A program made the translations under genes and the position numbers. The notes beneath the pieces were generated by a model. The model was given only the letters and a program-made list of their open reading frames with translations, did no database searches and was not told where the DNA came from. This document shows positions 11,400-22,803 of a stretch of 64,000 nucleotides of DNA, piece by piece; within the stretch, counting starts at the first letter, position 1, and each line of letters opens with the position of its first letter. Origin of the DNA: Daphnia pulex (lineage: Eukaryota > Arthropoda > Branchiopoda > Diplostraca > Daphniidae); assembly GCF_021134715.1 (NCBI RefSeq), contig NC_060020.1, positions 1,116,001 to 1,180,000 of the forward strand, in the 5' to 3' direction.

Positions 11400-11796
11400 T
11401 AAGCTGGAGCAACGTAGATTGGAGTTTAATACTCAGGAGCCTTGGTGGTGTAGTACTTGGAGGCCTTCGAATTGTAAGTAGGTGATTACGTTGTTGTTTA
11501 GTAAGGAGGCGACGTGGTATAGTATTCTTTCGCTGCTATTTCTTGATGTTCACCATACCCAGGAGACATCGATAAACCCTTGATCGACGATACAATAACC
11601 AATTGCAGCAGCGCAGCAAGACGACATAGTTTACTAGACAATATTCAGTTATAACGGGAATATTATGCAACAGATATAAATAAAAATTAATACACAAATA
11701 AATATAAAAATACAAATATTTACCCATGATTGTGAACTGGTATACGACGGAGGAATTGCAACTGTTGCCGTGTCGGAGATGCTCACTCGACTGACT
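11400..11796 (-). pseudogene. Truncated YYTTKAPEY-family pseudogene (copy 2)
   Basis: A start exon ending ATGG|GTAAATATT (ATG at 11725-11727) is followed by an intron to CTAG at about 11640 and then a signal-like LAALLQLVIVSSIKGLSM. Next comes SPGYGE..KEYYTTSPPY, then TAA, TTT, TAA, SPTYNSKASKYYTTKAPEY and TAA. Three in-frame stops replace tyrosine-type codons. The body ends abruptly beside copy 1's start-exon sequence at about 11395, as if an unequal exchange had joined the two genes. In both copies the start codon and the signal frame differ by one base under the obvious splice model, so a shared frameshift or a different first exon must be considered. Confidence 0.65.
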
Positions 11797-11830
11797 TTCC
11801 TTCGCCGTTTCTCTCTCGTTTTATACGATT
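11790..11830 (-). promoter_or_regulatory. TATA/Inr core promoter of the repeat-protein pseudogene
   Basis: On the minus strand, TATAAAA at about 11820-11826 lies about 29 bases upstream of TCAGTC (about 11792-11797), the arthropod initiator consensus. A 5' UTR of roughly 70 bases follows to the ATG at 11727. Spacing and motif order fit a genuine polymerase II core promoter, and it appears intact although the gene body is broken. Confidence 0.6.
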
Positions 11831-11882
11831 TGTTTTCTCACCCTCACCTCTTAAGCCTTGCGGTTATTTTATCTGCTTGATA

Positions 11883-12247
11883 ATGAAGCAACACGTCCGA
11901 TTCTCACCCAACCTCTACAACACCGCATTGACAGTTTTACTTAATGATCTCCGTGACCTTCGAATGTAGAGGAAATGCAAACTAACCTTTCCTTCTGCAG
12001 GTAGACGTTGCTGGGGATGGGTCTACAAACAACCAAAATAAAAATGAATACCAAATGGTTATGTAACAAATATCCCGTTTCTCACCCAACCTCTACTCCA
12101 CTGACTGGCACGTTCTACGTAATGATCTCCGTGACCTTCGAATGTAAAGAAAATGCAAACTGGCCATTCCTTCTGCAGGTTGACGTTGCTGGGGATTGGA
12201 ATGGTTCTACAAAAACCAATATAAAAATGAATACTAAATGATTATGG
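11883..12247. repeat. Tandem duplication, two diverged ~178-bp units
   Basis: Unit 1 (about 11883-12064) and unit 2 (about 12065-12247) share TCTCACCCAACCTCTAC, TAATGATCTCCGTGACC, CCTTTCGAATGTA-like and TTCCTTCTGCAGGT blocks at a constant offset of 178 bases, with perhaps 15-20% differences. They sit just upstream of the TATA promoter of the copy 2 pseudogene, so they may be a duplicated upstream control region. No coding potential is conserved between the units. Confidence 0.75.
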
Positions 12248-13799
12248 CTTAAAACTTACTTTATCCCAAATGACTCCGTTTCTTCAGTGAATGAATCTTC
12301 CATTTCATAATTAAATCCACATTGCCCTTCGCAGTCGTTGAGGACCAATAGAACCTATCTCTCCAATATCAGACGGACACGTCACCTTGATTGGGCGATG
12401 ATAAGTCTCTAAAAGAAACGATAAAAAGGGATCACTGTTATAAAATCATGTCTGGCAATTTCCACGAAAAAAAATCATAGAACTGCGAAGCATTTAACCA
12501 ACTGTTCGATTTGATTATTATATTTTTGCAAAAGAGATGTTTTATTTTTTTTTTCGTTTAAGACAATAATCCGAACGAAAAGATATTATGGTGGTATGGT
12601 TAGATAAGGATTGTAGTTAAAAAGGACCTTTGATAGTCGCAGTAAGAGATACAGAAATTATACAGTAAATATCGCCAAAGGAAATTTACCTTGGCGCATA
12701 ATTCGCTGCTGAAGGGCTTCAGTAATTCCCTATAGTTGGAGAACCAGCGAATAACAGTCCTTTTCCTGTTATAATGCGAAGGAATTTTGATCTATAAGCA
12801 TCAATGTTTTGCCAAACAATGTCAACAAAAAATGTCTCGTGAAATGTTGTTTGGGAATATCAACTTGATCGACATGTGGCATTCTTTCACCATCAATTTT
12901 TCGCTGTATAATTTTCACCCAACTTAAATACCTCGCCATCTTTTTACCTAACTAAATAAGACTCGAGCGAACTAGAGCTTTTCGGGACTGTTAGAGCGCG
13001 CGATCTAGCTCTCTCGTTTTTCTTTATGTTGTGCGTTCAACCGATGCAGTTACGCAGCAGCCTAAGGGGTTGGACGGAATCAAGAGACAGAAAATGTTAA
13101 ATGGTGGGTCATATCTCGAGTAGAAGGTATCGGTCTTAACAAGTGATTTAACATTTGCGAATTTTTGCAATCCTGAACAACTCATCCGCCTGCTGTTGAA
13201 CTTTTCGCGTTTTTACTATCGACGACGACTTGCACGAATGTTTTCTCGTCCGTCACCCACCAACTCGCAAGATTGATCTTAGCCAGTCCATCTTTGTCAG
13301 GAAAATTAATTAGGAGCTCGCTATTTTTATTTTATCGTTTCATCGTCTACAGTTTAATTGTCTAGCCTGGAATCTTAGACGCAGCTATCGGCAATGGTCG
13401 ATAGCATGACGAGAGTAGGCGGGCGCAGCCGGCACAGCGCGAACATCAGGGCATCCAGGCGCCAGGAACAAGTGTCTTATCATTTAAAAGTATCAATATA
13501 TCATACCATACATGGCCCTCACGAAAGGTCATGTTAACCGGTTCCTTTCATATTTTCAACATGAGCGGCGTAATTTGTTTCCTGCTGTGTTGGCAACTCT
13601 TGATTTCCACACGAATGGAACTCATCTATTTAATAACGGATATGCTATTTTTTTAAGGCATTATTAATAGTTCAAACAAGACGATTACCCAACAAGTACT
13701 GTGGGCACTTTCAAAAATCGTGTTTTTTGCTGGGCATTCACTGATAGTTTCTTTTTCTAATGGTAGATGGCAGAATGAAATGTTTACTTTCGTTTCAAA
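12248..13799. other. Intergenic, nothing recognised
   Basis: There is no convincing ORF or RNA gene. A small hairpin, GCTATCG / CGATAGC, lies near 13385-13407. The final few hundred bases probably include the FAAP24 promoter, but no TATA box stands out. Confidence 0.55.
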
Positions 13800-13847
13800 G
13801 TGAAAATAAAAAAGTTCAAAACCTCGGTGAACATTAAACAAACACGA

Positions 13848-14760
13848 ATGGCTGGCGCCTATAACAATTCTGAAGATGATTTTAAAAGTTCACCTCCTGT
13901 GAGCCAAAAATTTGTAAGAAAAAATCAAAAGATCCCGGTGGGGCACATTCTGGCTTCACTGAAATGGAGGAATACTTCAGTGGTTCAGAAAATGACAGGT
14001 ACACATAATTTTATGACAGTTCATTCCCCAAAACTAATCAAGTGTCACTGTGAACCATTGAAAACCAACAGAGAGCATCAAAGTTTTGTTTACTTCTGAT
14101 TTGGGTGTGGTGGACTTTCACCCATCTGGAGACTGTGCAGTAGTTTATATTTCTGCAGCGGAAATGATTGAAGGTGTTTTGTACAAAAAACGACTGGCTG
14201 GACTCAAATCAGTGAGTATAATATCCCCCTTTTCTCAATCAGTGAGATTGTTTGAATTGTGTTTTTCTCTTTAGGTCAAAGGAATTCGCAAGGTTATTGT
14301 GGCCGAAAGAACTTACCTCTCTTTACAGCAGTTTAGCACACTTCAACAGTTTGCGGTCCTGGAGCTTGAACTTGATCTCATTCCTGTGACAGAAAATGGT
14401 CTTCATGCTCTGCTAGTTCAAATGGTATGATAGTTCCTAAAATGACAGACACATAGTGCCACATGTTTTATTGTTACCTGTTACAAACATTGTTTATTTG
14501 TTTTGGGGGCTGCATTTCAGGTTTCTGCTGAAAATAAGATATCCAAAAATCCTTTCATGCAACCTTTGAAAATTCAGAGTGACCAATCAAATCACATATC
14601 AAATGCACTGAAGAATGTTCCAAAAATTGGCGATAAAAAAATTGCAATGCTTGTTGAGAGATTTGGCTCTTTGCAAAGCATTGCAATGGCTCCCGTTGAA
14701 GATCTGACATCGTTGCTTGGTCCCGGACTCGCGCGTGAAGTGCGCGACTATTTCAACTAA
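13848..14760 (+). CDS. FAAP24: FAAP24 homologue (Fanconi anaemia core complex DNA-binding subunit)
   Basis: Exons 13848-13998, 14072-14211, 14275-14424 and 14521-14760 give 226 residues, against about 215 in human. KIPVGHILASLKWRNTSVVQ matches the human N-terminus VPLGHIVANEKWRGSQLAQ. YKKRLAGLKSVKGIRKVIV and FAVLELELDLIPV follow the XPF/ERCC4-like pseudo-nuclease fold without a catalytic motif. The C-terminal VPKIGDKKIAMLVERFGSLQ is the tandem helix-hairpin-helix that binds DNA. In vertebrates FAAP24 pairs with FANCM to load the core complex at stalled forks. An in-frame ATG at 13800 would add 16 residues; I chose 13848 because homology starts after it. Confidence 0.85.
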
Positions 14761-14901
14761 ATTTTTCCTAAGTATTATTATTGTACTGGTTTAAAAGACA
14801 AATTTCAGAAAATTAATGCTTTCAATCGTGAATTAATATTTCTAAAAATTTAAAATTTTCAAGAATACCTCAAATGTCTCAAAATTGTATTATATTGTGC
14901 A

Positions 14902-14907
14902 AATAAA
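14902..14907 (+). other. Polyadenylation signal of FAAP24
   Basis: AATAAA lies about 140 bases after the FAAP24 stop. The downstream region to about 15399 has no recognised gene and is the space between two converging genes. Confidence 0.6.
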
Positions 14908-15399
14908 TGAACTTGATTCGCTTCAGTCTATTAAAACATTTACATGGTCGCAAGAAACTAAACGATGAAAAGACAAAAGTTGTGGGAATTTATGAGACAG
15001 GAATTTTATTTTAATTTTTTTGATTTTTTATCAACAGTAAATCATCGGAAGTTTTCGCCGACAAATTTACAGCATTCGAATCAACTTTCAAAATCGTTTA
15101 TAGTTATTAAATTTGCACAGATGTATAGGTGGCTAGAATGTACGTAATTCATATTGGGATCAAAATTGCTGGACATGAAGATAAACGATTATCAGCTATC
15201 GCTATCTGAATATGAATAATGTTATTGAAAAGGGAGAAGACAAAATGCGTCATTGCTGCACTAACGATCGCTTGACGTCAGAAAATAAATTTTACATTGC
15301 ACAGTAAGGTTGTAGTACTGTATACATATAATAATATTGAATCTCCTACGACAATTGCTTACCCCCCCGACCGAATGTCCGACTTGAATGTCGGAAATA

Positions 15400-17825
15400 T
15401 CAATTTTCGTCCACCGATCCGTTCTTACCATTGGCTGAGGTCATTTCGCTTGCCATGGACGAGACTACACGTGTTACAAAGAGATTCAGATCGTTCTGGC
15501 GTTTGTTGGCCGTTTCAATGACCTCCTCGTGATTGGCTTCGCCTTGAGCGTCGTAATCGGTGATGCACTCGTTGGTGATGAGACTGAAAGCGAAGACGGT
15601 CATTCCGCAATGCCTCGCCACCATCACCTCGGGAACGGTGCTCATTCCTGTAACATAATAACAGTAGTAGTGTAAATGCTTGAAGGAAAGCTTTAGGGTA
15701 ACAAGAGCGTACCAACTGCATCGACGCCCAACATGCGCAAAAGTCTCAGTTCAGCTACAGTTTCGTAAGCCGGTCCGCCAAGCATCACGTAGACTCCTTC
15801 GCGAATGTACTGGTCGATTCCAATATCTTTGGCTACTTGTTTGGCCAACTGACGTAGTCGCTGGTCATAAGAATTGTTCATGGCCGGGAAACGAGGTCCA
15901 AATCTGGCGGGAGCCATATTAAGAGAAAAGTTGTCATTTCCTTTAACTTCATTCTCATGGTCTTTTCCGGATTAATTGATTATTTAATACCTTTCGTCAT
16001 TACGTCCTTTTAGAGGACTGTCCCCAGCGAACCCCTGCATGTTGATGTGATCCTTGAGTAGCATGATATCGCCAACGTTATATGCTGGATTGAGTCCACC
16101 AGCAGCATTTGTCACGATGATGTGCGTCACACCCGTAAGTTTCATCACTCTTACTGGCATTGCGCACTAAATAGAGTAAACAAAACCAAGAGAAAACTTT
16201 AAATAAGCTGTACAGAAAACCTTGACATATAAACGAATAACCTTCCACAGTGCATATCCTTCGTAGCAGTGAAATCTCCCTTGCATACAAATAACTGGTA
16301 CATCTTCCAATAATCCAATCACCATACGTCCAGCGTGTCCAGGAACAGTCGATGCGGGGAAGTTTGGAATCTCCTCGTAGGGGAAAACATCTTTTTCCTT
16401 TAGCAATTCAGCCAAACCACCTTGTGGATATTATTCAAAATTTAATTACAGATTGAACACATGACAGAAACAAATTTTTATCCAACATACCAAGTCCGGA
16501 TCCACAAATGATTCCAATTCGTGGGCGATGTTTCGTTCGTTCCAGAAGAAAGCGGGAACTTTGTTCGATGACCTCATAAGTATACCTGTTTTTCGTGAAC
16601 CAGTTTTAATAGACTGTGGATGAGATCCTATGACTATAAAATAGTAAAGCAATCGAATTTCATGCCGAGTCAGGGGAATGTTAGTAGGGTTCAGATTCCA
16701 CTTACGGATGGGGATCGCCGGGGAAAACGAATTCGAGTACTTCGCGACCACCACCCGAAGCGTGAGCCGTGATTGGAGTTGGCGGCGGAACTCTGGCAGT
16801 TTGGTAAGTTCGCAGTGCCAAATAGATAGAGGAGAAAGAGAGAAAGAAAGCGACCAAAAGCCAAAAACAGCATGCATTTTACATTTTGTTAGTTAGTTAG
16901 TACCTTTCCCCGAGGAACACACAAAAATATGCGGGACACTTTTATAGACGACTAAAAACGAGTTTTTTCTTTCCCTTGTCATTGAGAAGTTAACCGTTAT
17001 AAGCGAGGAGCTTGTTAGCCTTGGGGAAGGATTTCGTAGTGCGTCGTAGTAGGCACACGACTAGCGGGCATCATTTTTCGTTCATTCTACCTGCGTGAAA
17101 ATGTTAAGAATAGCCAACTTGCTTCGGGCTGAAAATCCTAACTTGCACAAGTTTGCAGACTTGCAATAAAGCATCATTAGTTTTACTGGCCGACCAGTGG
17201 TATCACTCGCCAGTCCAAGATAAGCTTTACGATACTACACTCTCGACCTGAACCAGTATTTACATGCAGCTACGATATCAAATTACGGTCCAATCGACAG
17301 AGCATCAAGCGTTAGGAAATGTAACCAATCTTCCAAAACTCGCTGAACTTGCGACTGACACATCAGATTTTTTCAAAATAATTTCATAGGAAAAACCTGG
17401 GTGTATATATAAATTCTCGGAGTAGCACAAGATAGCCCCTGGGCAGCGTTGTTTTTGTTTCCAGCTTTCACTCAAACTGAACAACAACTTAGGACCCCCC
17501 CTTCTCCAAAGGCGAAAACATATGGTCCGAAGAGATTGCAATTCGGCAAAAATGTTAGCATGCAGAGTAGTTTTTGAAAAACAGGAAATAACTCAAATAG
17601 TTAGTGCTATTTACGAAGGTAAACCGACCTTGAAGTTGTTTTTAGTTAGTAACACATGTAAAGGAGAAGGTAGCAGTCGGTAGCAGGTAAAAAAATAAGA
17701 CGAAGAACTTACGGTCGGTCGATATCGGGAAGAGGGTGTTTCATCAACGGTTCAACATAATGGCCGTTGCTGTTGAGACTACCGTTGGTCAGGGTAACCG
17801 TTTCTTGACTTCTTTCTGGTGCCAT
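15400..17825 (-). CDS. PNP: Purine nucleoside phosphorylase, trimeric class
   Basis: Seven exons (17713-17825, 16706-16792, 16491-16585, 16242-16420, 15991-16166, 15713-15903, 15400-15647) join with matching phases to 362 residues. The enzyme splits inosine and guanosine with phosphate to free base and ribose-1-phosphate in the cytosol (purine salvage). Visible motifs are ICGSGLGGLAE (phosphate loop), [43 protein letters not shown] (purine-site Glu), [16 protein letters not shown] and FSLITNECI (purine-site Asn). Human PNP has about 289 residues. The extra length is an N-terminal leader of about 65-70 residues rich in N, S, P and T, encoded by exons 1-2, which ends before [18 protein letters not shown]. 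Active-site residues all look present. Confidence 0.95.
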
Positions 17826-17904
17826 AATTCTTGGTTTATTTTTAATAAAAGCTTCTAAACAAAATCAACGAATGTCGATGTCAGTGGATTCCGCAACTAA
17901 TAGT

Positions 17905-17946
17905 GAAGTGACTGCCGGAGAGTGTATGCTGCTCAGCCTTATATAA
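17905..17946 (-). promoter_or_regulatory. PNP core promoter (TATA box and start site)
   Basis: A palindromic TTATATAA at 17939-17946 precedes, on the minus strand by about 30 bases, GGCAGTCACTTC, an initiator-like sequence near 17905-17914. The predicted 5' UTR to the ATG at 17825 is about 85 bases. Confidence 0.6.
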
Positions 17947-18129
17947 GGTTGTTCGCGGGAGGCTGTGGGGTAACAGAACACACGCTCGATGGTCCCCCTT
18001 CCTTCCCCAAGGCCAACCAACACTGCATGGCGCGAGTATATTCAATGCGGATTGGTTGGCACGAGTCGACACACCTCCCGTTCTTCATACATGTCTCTTT
18101 CAATCAAGCCATGAAGAAAACAACAACCT

Positions 18130-19714
18130 AATGCAACAGCTTATTTATGATTGCAACATACGTGATATTTTCTGCGGTTGCGAAAGTGTCTCGGATTAAT
18201 TTCCCGGTGGAGAAAACCGAATCACGAAAAATAAGGATGGGATCACACGCGCTAAAAACGATGTAGAGTTCAGTAAACCGAGAAAATTGATACTTATACT
18301 GTGGTGTAAAATTTACGCACTTCCTCTTCGATTTTCCTAGCGGGACGACCAAAATACAAGTGCTTATTGTTATGAATTTAATGGCCCTGATTAGCGGACC
18401 AGATAGGTGGGACTGGATTTTAGGCAGAAACAATGGATGAAAATATGGCGATGTCCTTCTTATATTATTTCCTTGTCAACTATCTGTTGTGGATGTGTAC
18501 GCCCTTGAAAACATCAACCAAGGTATCTATAACAATAGAAATACAAGGTCGTCAGAAGCTCAAAATTCATCCGGATTTAAAGGTGTTAAATTTTGGCTTC
18601 TTTTATTCACTGCTGACCTATGATCTATATATCGCTTAATGGCTTAGAAATACTTAAATAGCAAATCTAAAGAATTACTATGGGAGCTAATGATTGCATC
18701 CCTTGAGAATTGGCTTTATAGCGTCCTTCACTTTTATAAAAATAACTGCTTAAAAATAGTAATTAACAATTCAAACATCGCATGTTGCCATAGGTGACCA
18801 AACAAACGATTTCTATAAGCTTTTTCTAAGGTGAATTTTTCGACTTACCCTTCGGAAGTGCAGGATGACATATTCAAACAATGTTCCGTCGATTCTATTT
18901 AATAAAAAGAAATTAATTTCTCGATTGAATTCTGACACTCTTGGATAGTCCCGAATCCCGATAGTACCTTTCGTTCGTCTGCAGAACGTCCGGATATCAA
19001 GATGGCTCCCGAAATTGATCGTTACTCGAAGACCTGCGCACCAACTGTATACGTATATACGCATTAGAATTATATACTGAATGAATATTAGAATGCTTAC
19101 CTATTCTGAGAGTAGAGTATGTGATTGAATCAATCATCGCTTTGCTCTTGATTTCACATTATCCAAGTTTCTTTTAGCTGCTTCAGTACAGCACACATAT
19201 AAACAATGTTTTGTACAATCTCACAAATACATGACACATGCATAATTTATGTTTAAATGATTTCTAAAAACAATTGTTAGATCTGTAGTAAATCCTTTTC
19301 CTTAGGCTGTTGAATGTTTACAAAGTGAAATGTCTCAAATTCCCATTCATTTTCAAACAATTACGTCACTTCTGTCAATAATGAGTTGTTTTTGTTTCTT
19401 TTAAATGTTTCCTTTTAAATTGAATTGCTTTAGTTCAAAATCCCACAACGAGTTATACACATTTTCGACTGCATCTGATAAATTGAATAAAATTCGAAAA
19501 TCTGCTGTCTGTTGCATAGCAACGAAAAATGCCTTCTGCTGTTGTGATTTTTGTCTGCTACTTCTGCACATTTGATTATATCTAATTTTTTACGTAACAA
19601 CCTTGCCTTCAGTGTTTCTTGTTATTTCGTTTTAAAATCCTTCTAGACTTATTTCCTGTGGGTGTGACATATTTTCACTTCATTCAGATATATTTGTCTT
19701 CAGGTAGATTAGCC
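18130..19714. other. Intergenic, nothing recognised
   Basis: This is AT-rich sequence between the diverging PNP and UQCC2 genes. No ORF with recognisable homology and no RNA gene signature is seen. The last few hundred bases should hold the UQCC2 promoter and 5' UTR. Confidence 0.6.
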
Positions 19715-20135
19715 ATGAGTAGTAATGTTTACCGGAGTGTTACGATGCTTCTTAGTAGATGGCCATTGGATGTATCCAAAAAAGGACGGTAAATCTTAAA
19801 CTAAAAACTTGAAAGTATTTTCTTAGCTAAATCATGTTCTTATTTGTTATTATTACAGGGATATTGGAGAACACATCCGACACAAAGTTGCAAGCAGTTT
19901 CACCCATGGTGAGGCATCCAAGGTTGACATCCAACAATGGTCAAAATTTATTGAGCATCTTGGAAACATTGCAAACAATAAATCTTTAATAAAACATCCC
20001 AGAACATTGAAATCTACAGCAACTGGTTTGAGTGTTGAAGACTGCAAAGAAATTGTATCAACAGACTTCCTTAGGTGTGTCCAAGGACATGTAAGCTTTA
20101 AGAATCTACCTGATTCAACTAAGAAGGCAGATTGA
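19715..20135 (+). CDS. UQCC2: UQCC2, complex III assembly factor
   Basis: Exons 19715-19788 and 19859-20135 encode 116 residues. RSVTMLLSRWPLDVSKKGRD aligns with human FLKLCEEWPVDETKRGRD. HPRTLKSTATGLSVEDCKEI aligns with the conserved PRPRDTSFSGLSLEEYKLI block, followed by STDFL. UQCC2 acts in the mitochondrial matrix with UQCC1 to stabilise newly made cytochrome b during complex III assembly. The length is close to the family's (about 126). The start is the first ATG after an in-frame stop and fits the homology. Confidence 0.9.
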
Positions 20136-20219
20136 CAATTGACATGTATCATCGATCAATTATGTATGCTCATTTTCAGTTCATTTTTAGTCAGATAACT
20201 ATAAGGAAAGAACAATTTC

Positions 20220-20225
20220 AATAAA
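20220..20225 (+). other. Polyadenylation signal of UQCC2
   Basis: AATAAA lies 85 bases after the stop. The following 650 bases up to RBFA contain no recognised feature. Confidence 0.6.
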
Positions 20226-20879
20226 GAAAGTTAGTTCCCCTCAATATTTAAACACGTTCTTGGTATTTAAATCAAAGCACAACAAAAGGTTTTGTAAACA
20301 CGATTTTTGGAGCTGCGTAGCATTTCTAAGAATCCTGTGAGACTCGGGGCAAAAGTAAAAGAAAGCCCGTTTGGGTTCTACATTCGCATCATATAAGCTT
20401 CGACGATCCAGTCACGTGGCTTTACCCACGAAACCTTTCAATCACACAAAGATCCCGAATTCTACTTGTTGCAATTGTAAGGGGAATTCATCGTAAGAGA
20501 CTTATCCGACTTTTTGAAGCCGATTTCCCTGTTTATTGGTTTTATTGAAGTCGAGAGGGAATTCTTATTGAAGAATAAACAACAGAACAAGACTCTGGTT
20601 CTTATTTTGTTCACGTTTGCGTGATTATGCATTATATGTGCTATTATATACTATTATATTAATGTTACTATTAGTCTATAAGATTTTCTATTTTACTTAC
20701 TAGTTACTAGAAAAAATTCTGAATTTCTTACCCGCTCAGTTTCGTCTTTCATTTGATTTCGAGCCATCTACCGTTGGAGAATGGAGGTCAGCAGTAGTGT
20801 CGGAAAACCCATGTGCTGAAAATTGTCTGCTGTAGAAAAATAACAATTCTAAGTCATCGCAGATCGCACGAATCACAAA

Positions 20880-22094
20880 ATGAATTTTGAGTATTGCAAA
20901 ATATTTATACGTATGTTCCACAGATCAGCCGTTAATGACAAGATTTCATCTCAAGCCAGGATTATGATGAAAATCATGGGATCCGACAAAAAGTAGTTTT
21001 GTTATTTTTGTACATATTTTTACTCTTTCTAAATGCTTATTTCATTTGAGTAATGACATTTATATTTGAATTAGTAAAAAGGAACACCGTTTCTTCGTTG
21101 AAAATCAGTCAACCTCTCATTTGCCTGATTTTTTAGGGAGAAAGTCTGGTGGAAATGCTAAAATAACTGAACGAAGAGTTGCCGTTTTAAATTCAGTGTT
21201 CTTAGAGAAAATTAGTGACATTCTGGTTTCCTCTAGACTGGATCATGGTGCAACAAATGTGCATCAACATGGCTTTTTTGTGACAAAGGTAATTGTTGTT
21301 CTTTAAGAAATCTATAATCACGATTTTTCATATTACATTTCACTAGGTTAAAGTTCAAAATGATGGTTCAGCACTTCATGTATACTGGTATGCAGATAAA
21401 AATTGTGCAGCTGTAATAGAAGAGCTTCCAAAAATGGGGGGTTGGTTAAGACATGAACTTTCTCAACTCCATAATGGACGAGTACCCCACATCAACTTTA
21501 TCTTTGGTAAACATTAATTCAATTATATTTTTTGCGTCATCTTTGTTTAGGTTTTCATAAAATAAATAAAACAATTTGTTTAGACCGAAGATTTTATAAA
21601 TCTACCGATGTAGAAGATCTCCTTAAAATAGCAGATTTTGGACCTGACTATAACCCAGACAGGACTAGTCGTCCAAGCACAATTCCAGGATCTGAGGAGA
21701 CTCCGAAAGAGCTTAATAAAATTTCTGACGTTCTTGGAATCGATCGAAATGCCATAATGAATCAAGTATGAAAATAATTTATATATTCACTCACCGTGGA
21801 TTGATTACACGTACCCTTAAATAGGTTTTGAGATCGATGAATCATATTCCCAAGTCGACACCGGTTGAACAGGACAGCAGCAGAAACTTAGTTGACAGTC
21901 AACGTCAGGTGGACTTCAAGAAATACCTCCACGAACAAGAAGTTTTGAAAATGAAGATGGAAAGAAGACAAAATAGAGCAATGATGCGCGAGGCAGAAAT
22001 GGCCAGTAGGCCTATTTCTAAAGAGGAGTCCGATTTGGTCGATGAGGAAGAAGACGAAGATTATATCGATCAAGAAATCGACGACATTAAATAA
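20880..22094 (+). CDS. RBFA: Ribosome-binding factor A, mitochondrial
   Basis: Exons 20880-20992, 21075-21288, 21347-21506, 21584-21765 and 21825-22094 join in phase to 312 residues. The N-terminus (MNFEYCKIFIRMFHRSAV) has basic and hydrophobic residues compatible with a mitochondrial presequence. The RbfA KH-like core runs from about ERRVAVLNSVFLEKISDIL to HINFIFDRRFYKSTD, including VSSRLDHGATNVHQHGF and VYWYADKN. LLKIADFGPDY matches the vertebrate LLAVADFGP motif. The tail is coiled-coil-like then acidic (DEEEDEDYIDQEIDD). RBFA helps mature the mitoribosomal small-subunit rRNA. The first exon is assigned from splice phase and a leader-like sequence, so its start is less certain than the core. 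Confidence 0.88.
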
Positions 22095-22803
22095 TCTAAA
22101 AATAGTTGATAACAGTATGATTTATTGTTGACAAATATGCGCATTACAGTGGTGATTTTGTTCTGAAATCATGAATTATCGATTCAAAGAAAAGACGCAT
22201 GCTATCATCGCCCTAATTCCATTTGCAGACACAATGTGACACAACCTCTCTCGTTAATCTTCAGGAATGTATAGGATAACAGCGAGATTTACTGCGTCCC
22301 TCATTCAAAGCTTGTTACGATAGAGAAACAAATCTTCCCCAAAATATATGTTGAGATCCACGTTAATTTTATCAACCATTTTCTTGGGGAAGAGGGAAAA
22401 ATTAATTTGTAATTTGAAAAAGGCTACTGAAGCATTCGAAAAGGAAAGTCAAAAGACCCAAAAAAAGAGAACTACTCGCACAATTGGTGGCGGGAGGCAA
22501 AAAAAAAGAATACGCGAACATGCGCTGTAAGGCTAAACACATTTGTTATATCACAAAAGACGGTGAGCGCACCTTTCGAACATTATTGATGTTGGATTTC
22601 TTAAATTAAAGAATGAATTTATGGCATCTAAGGACAAAAAAAAAAAGAGAATATCTCTTTGTTTACGGCTTAACTTGTTTTCAGGAGATAGGGACTTTTT
22701 CATTTTGGACGGATGTATGCATCGTTGTAATTTCATCATCCTGACGGTGTGGGAGCTGTACGCTGAGGTGAAAGGTGAAGTGCACACCAGAATAAAAAGG
22801 ATC

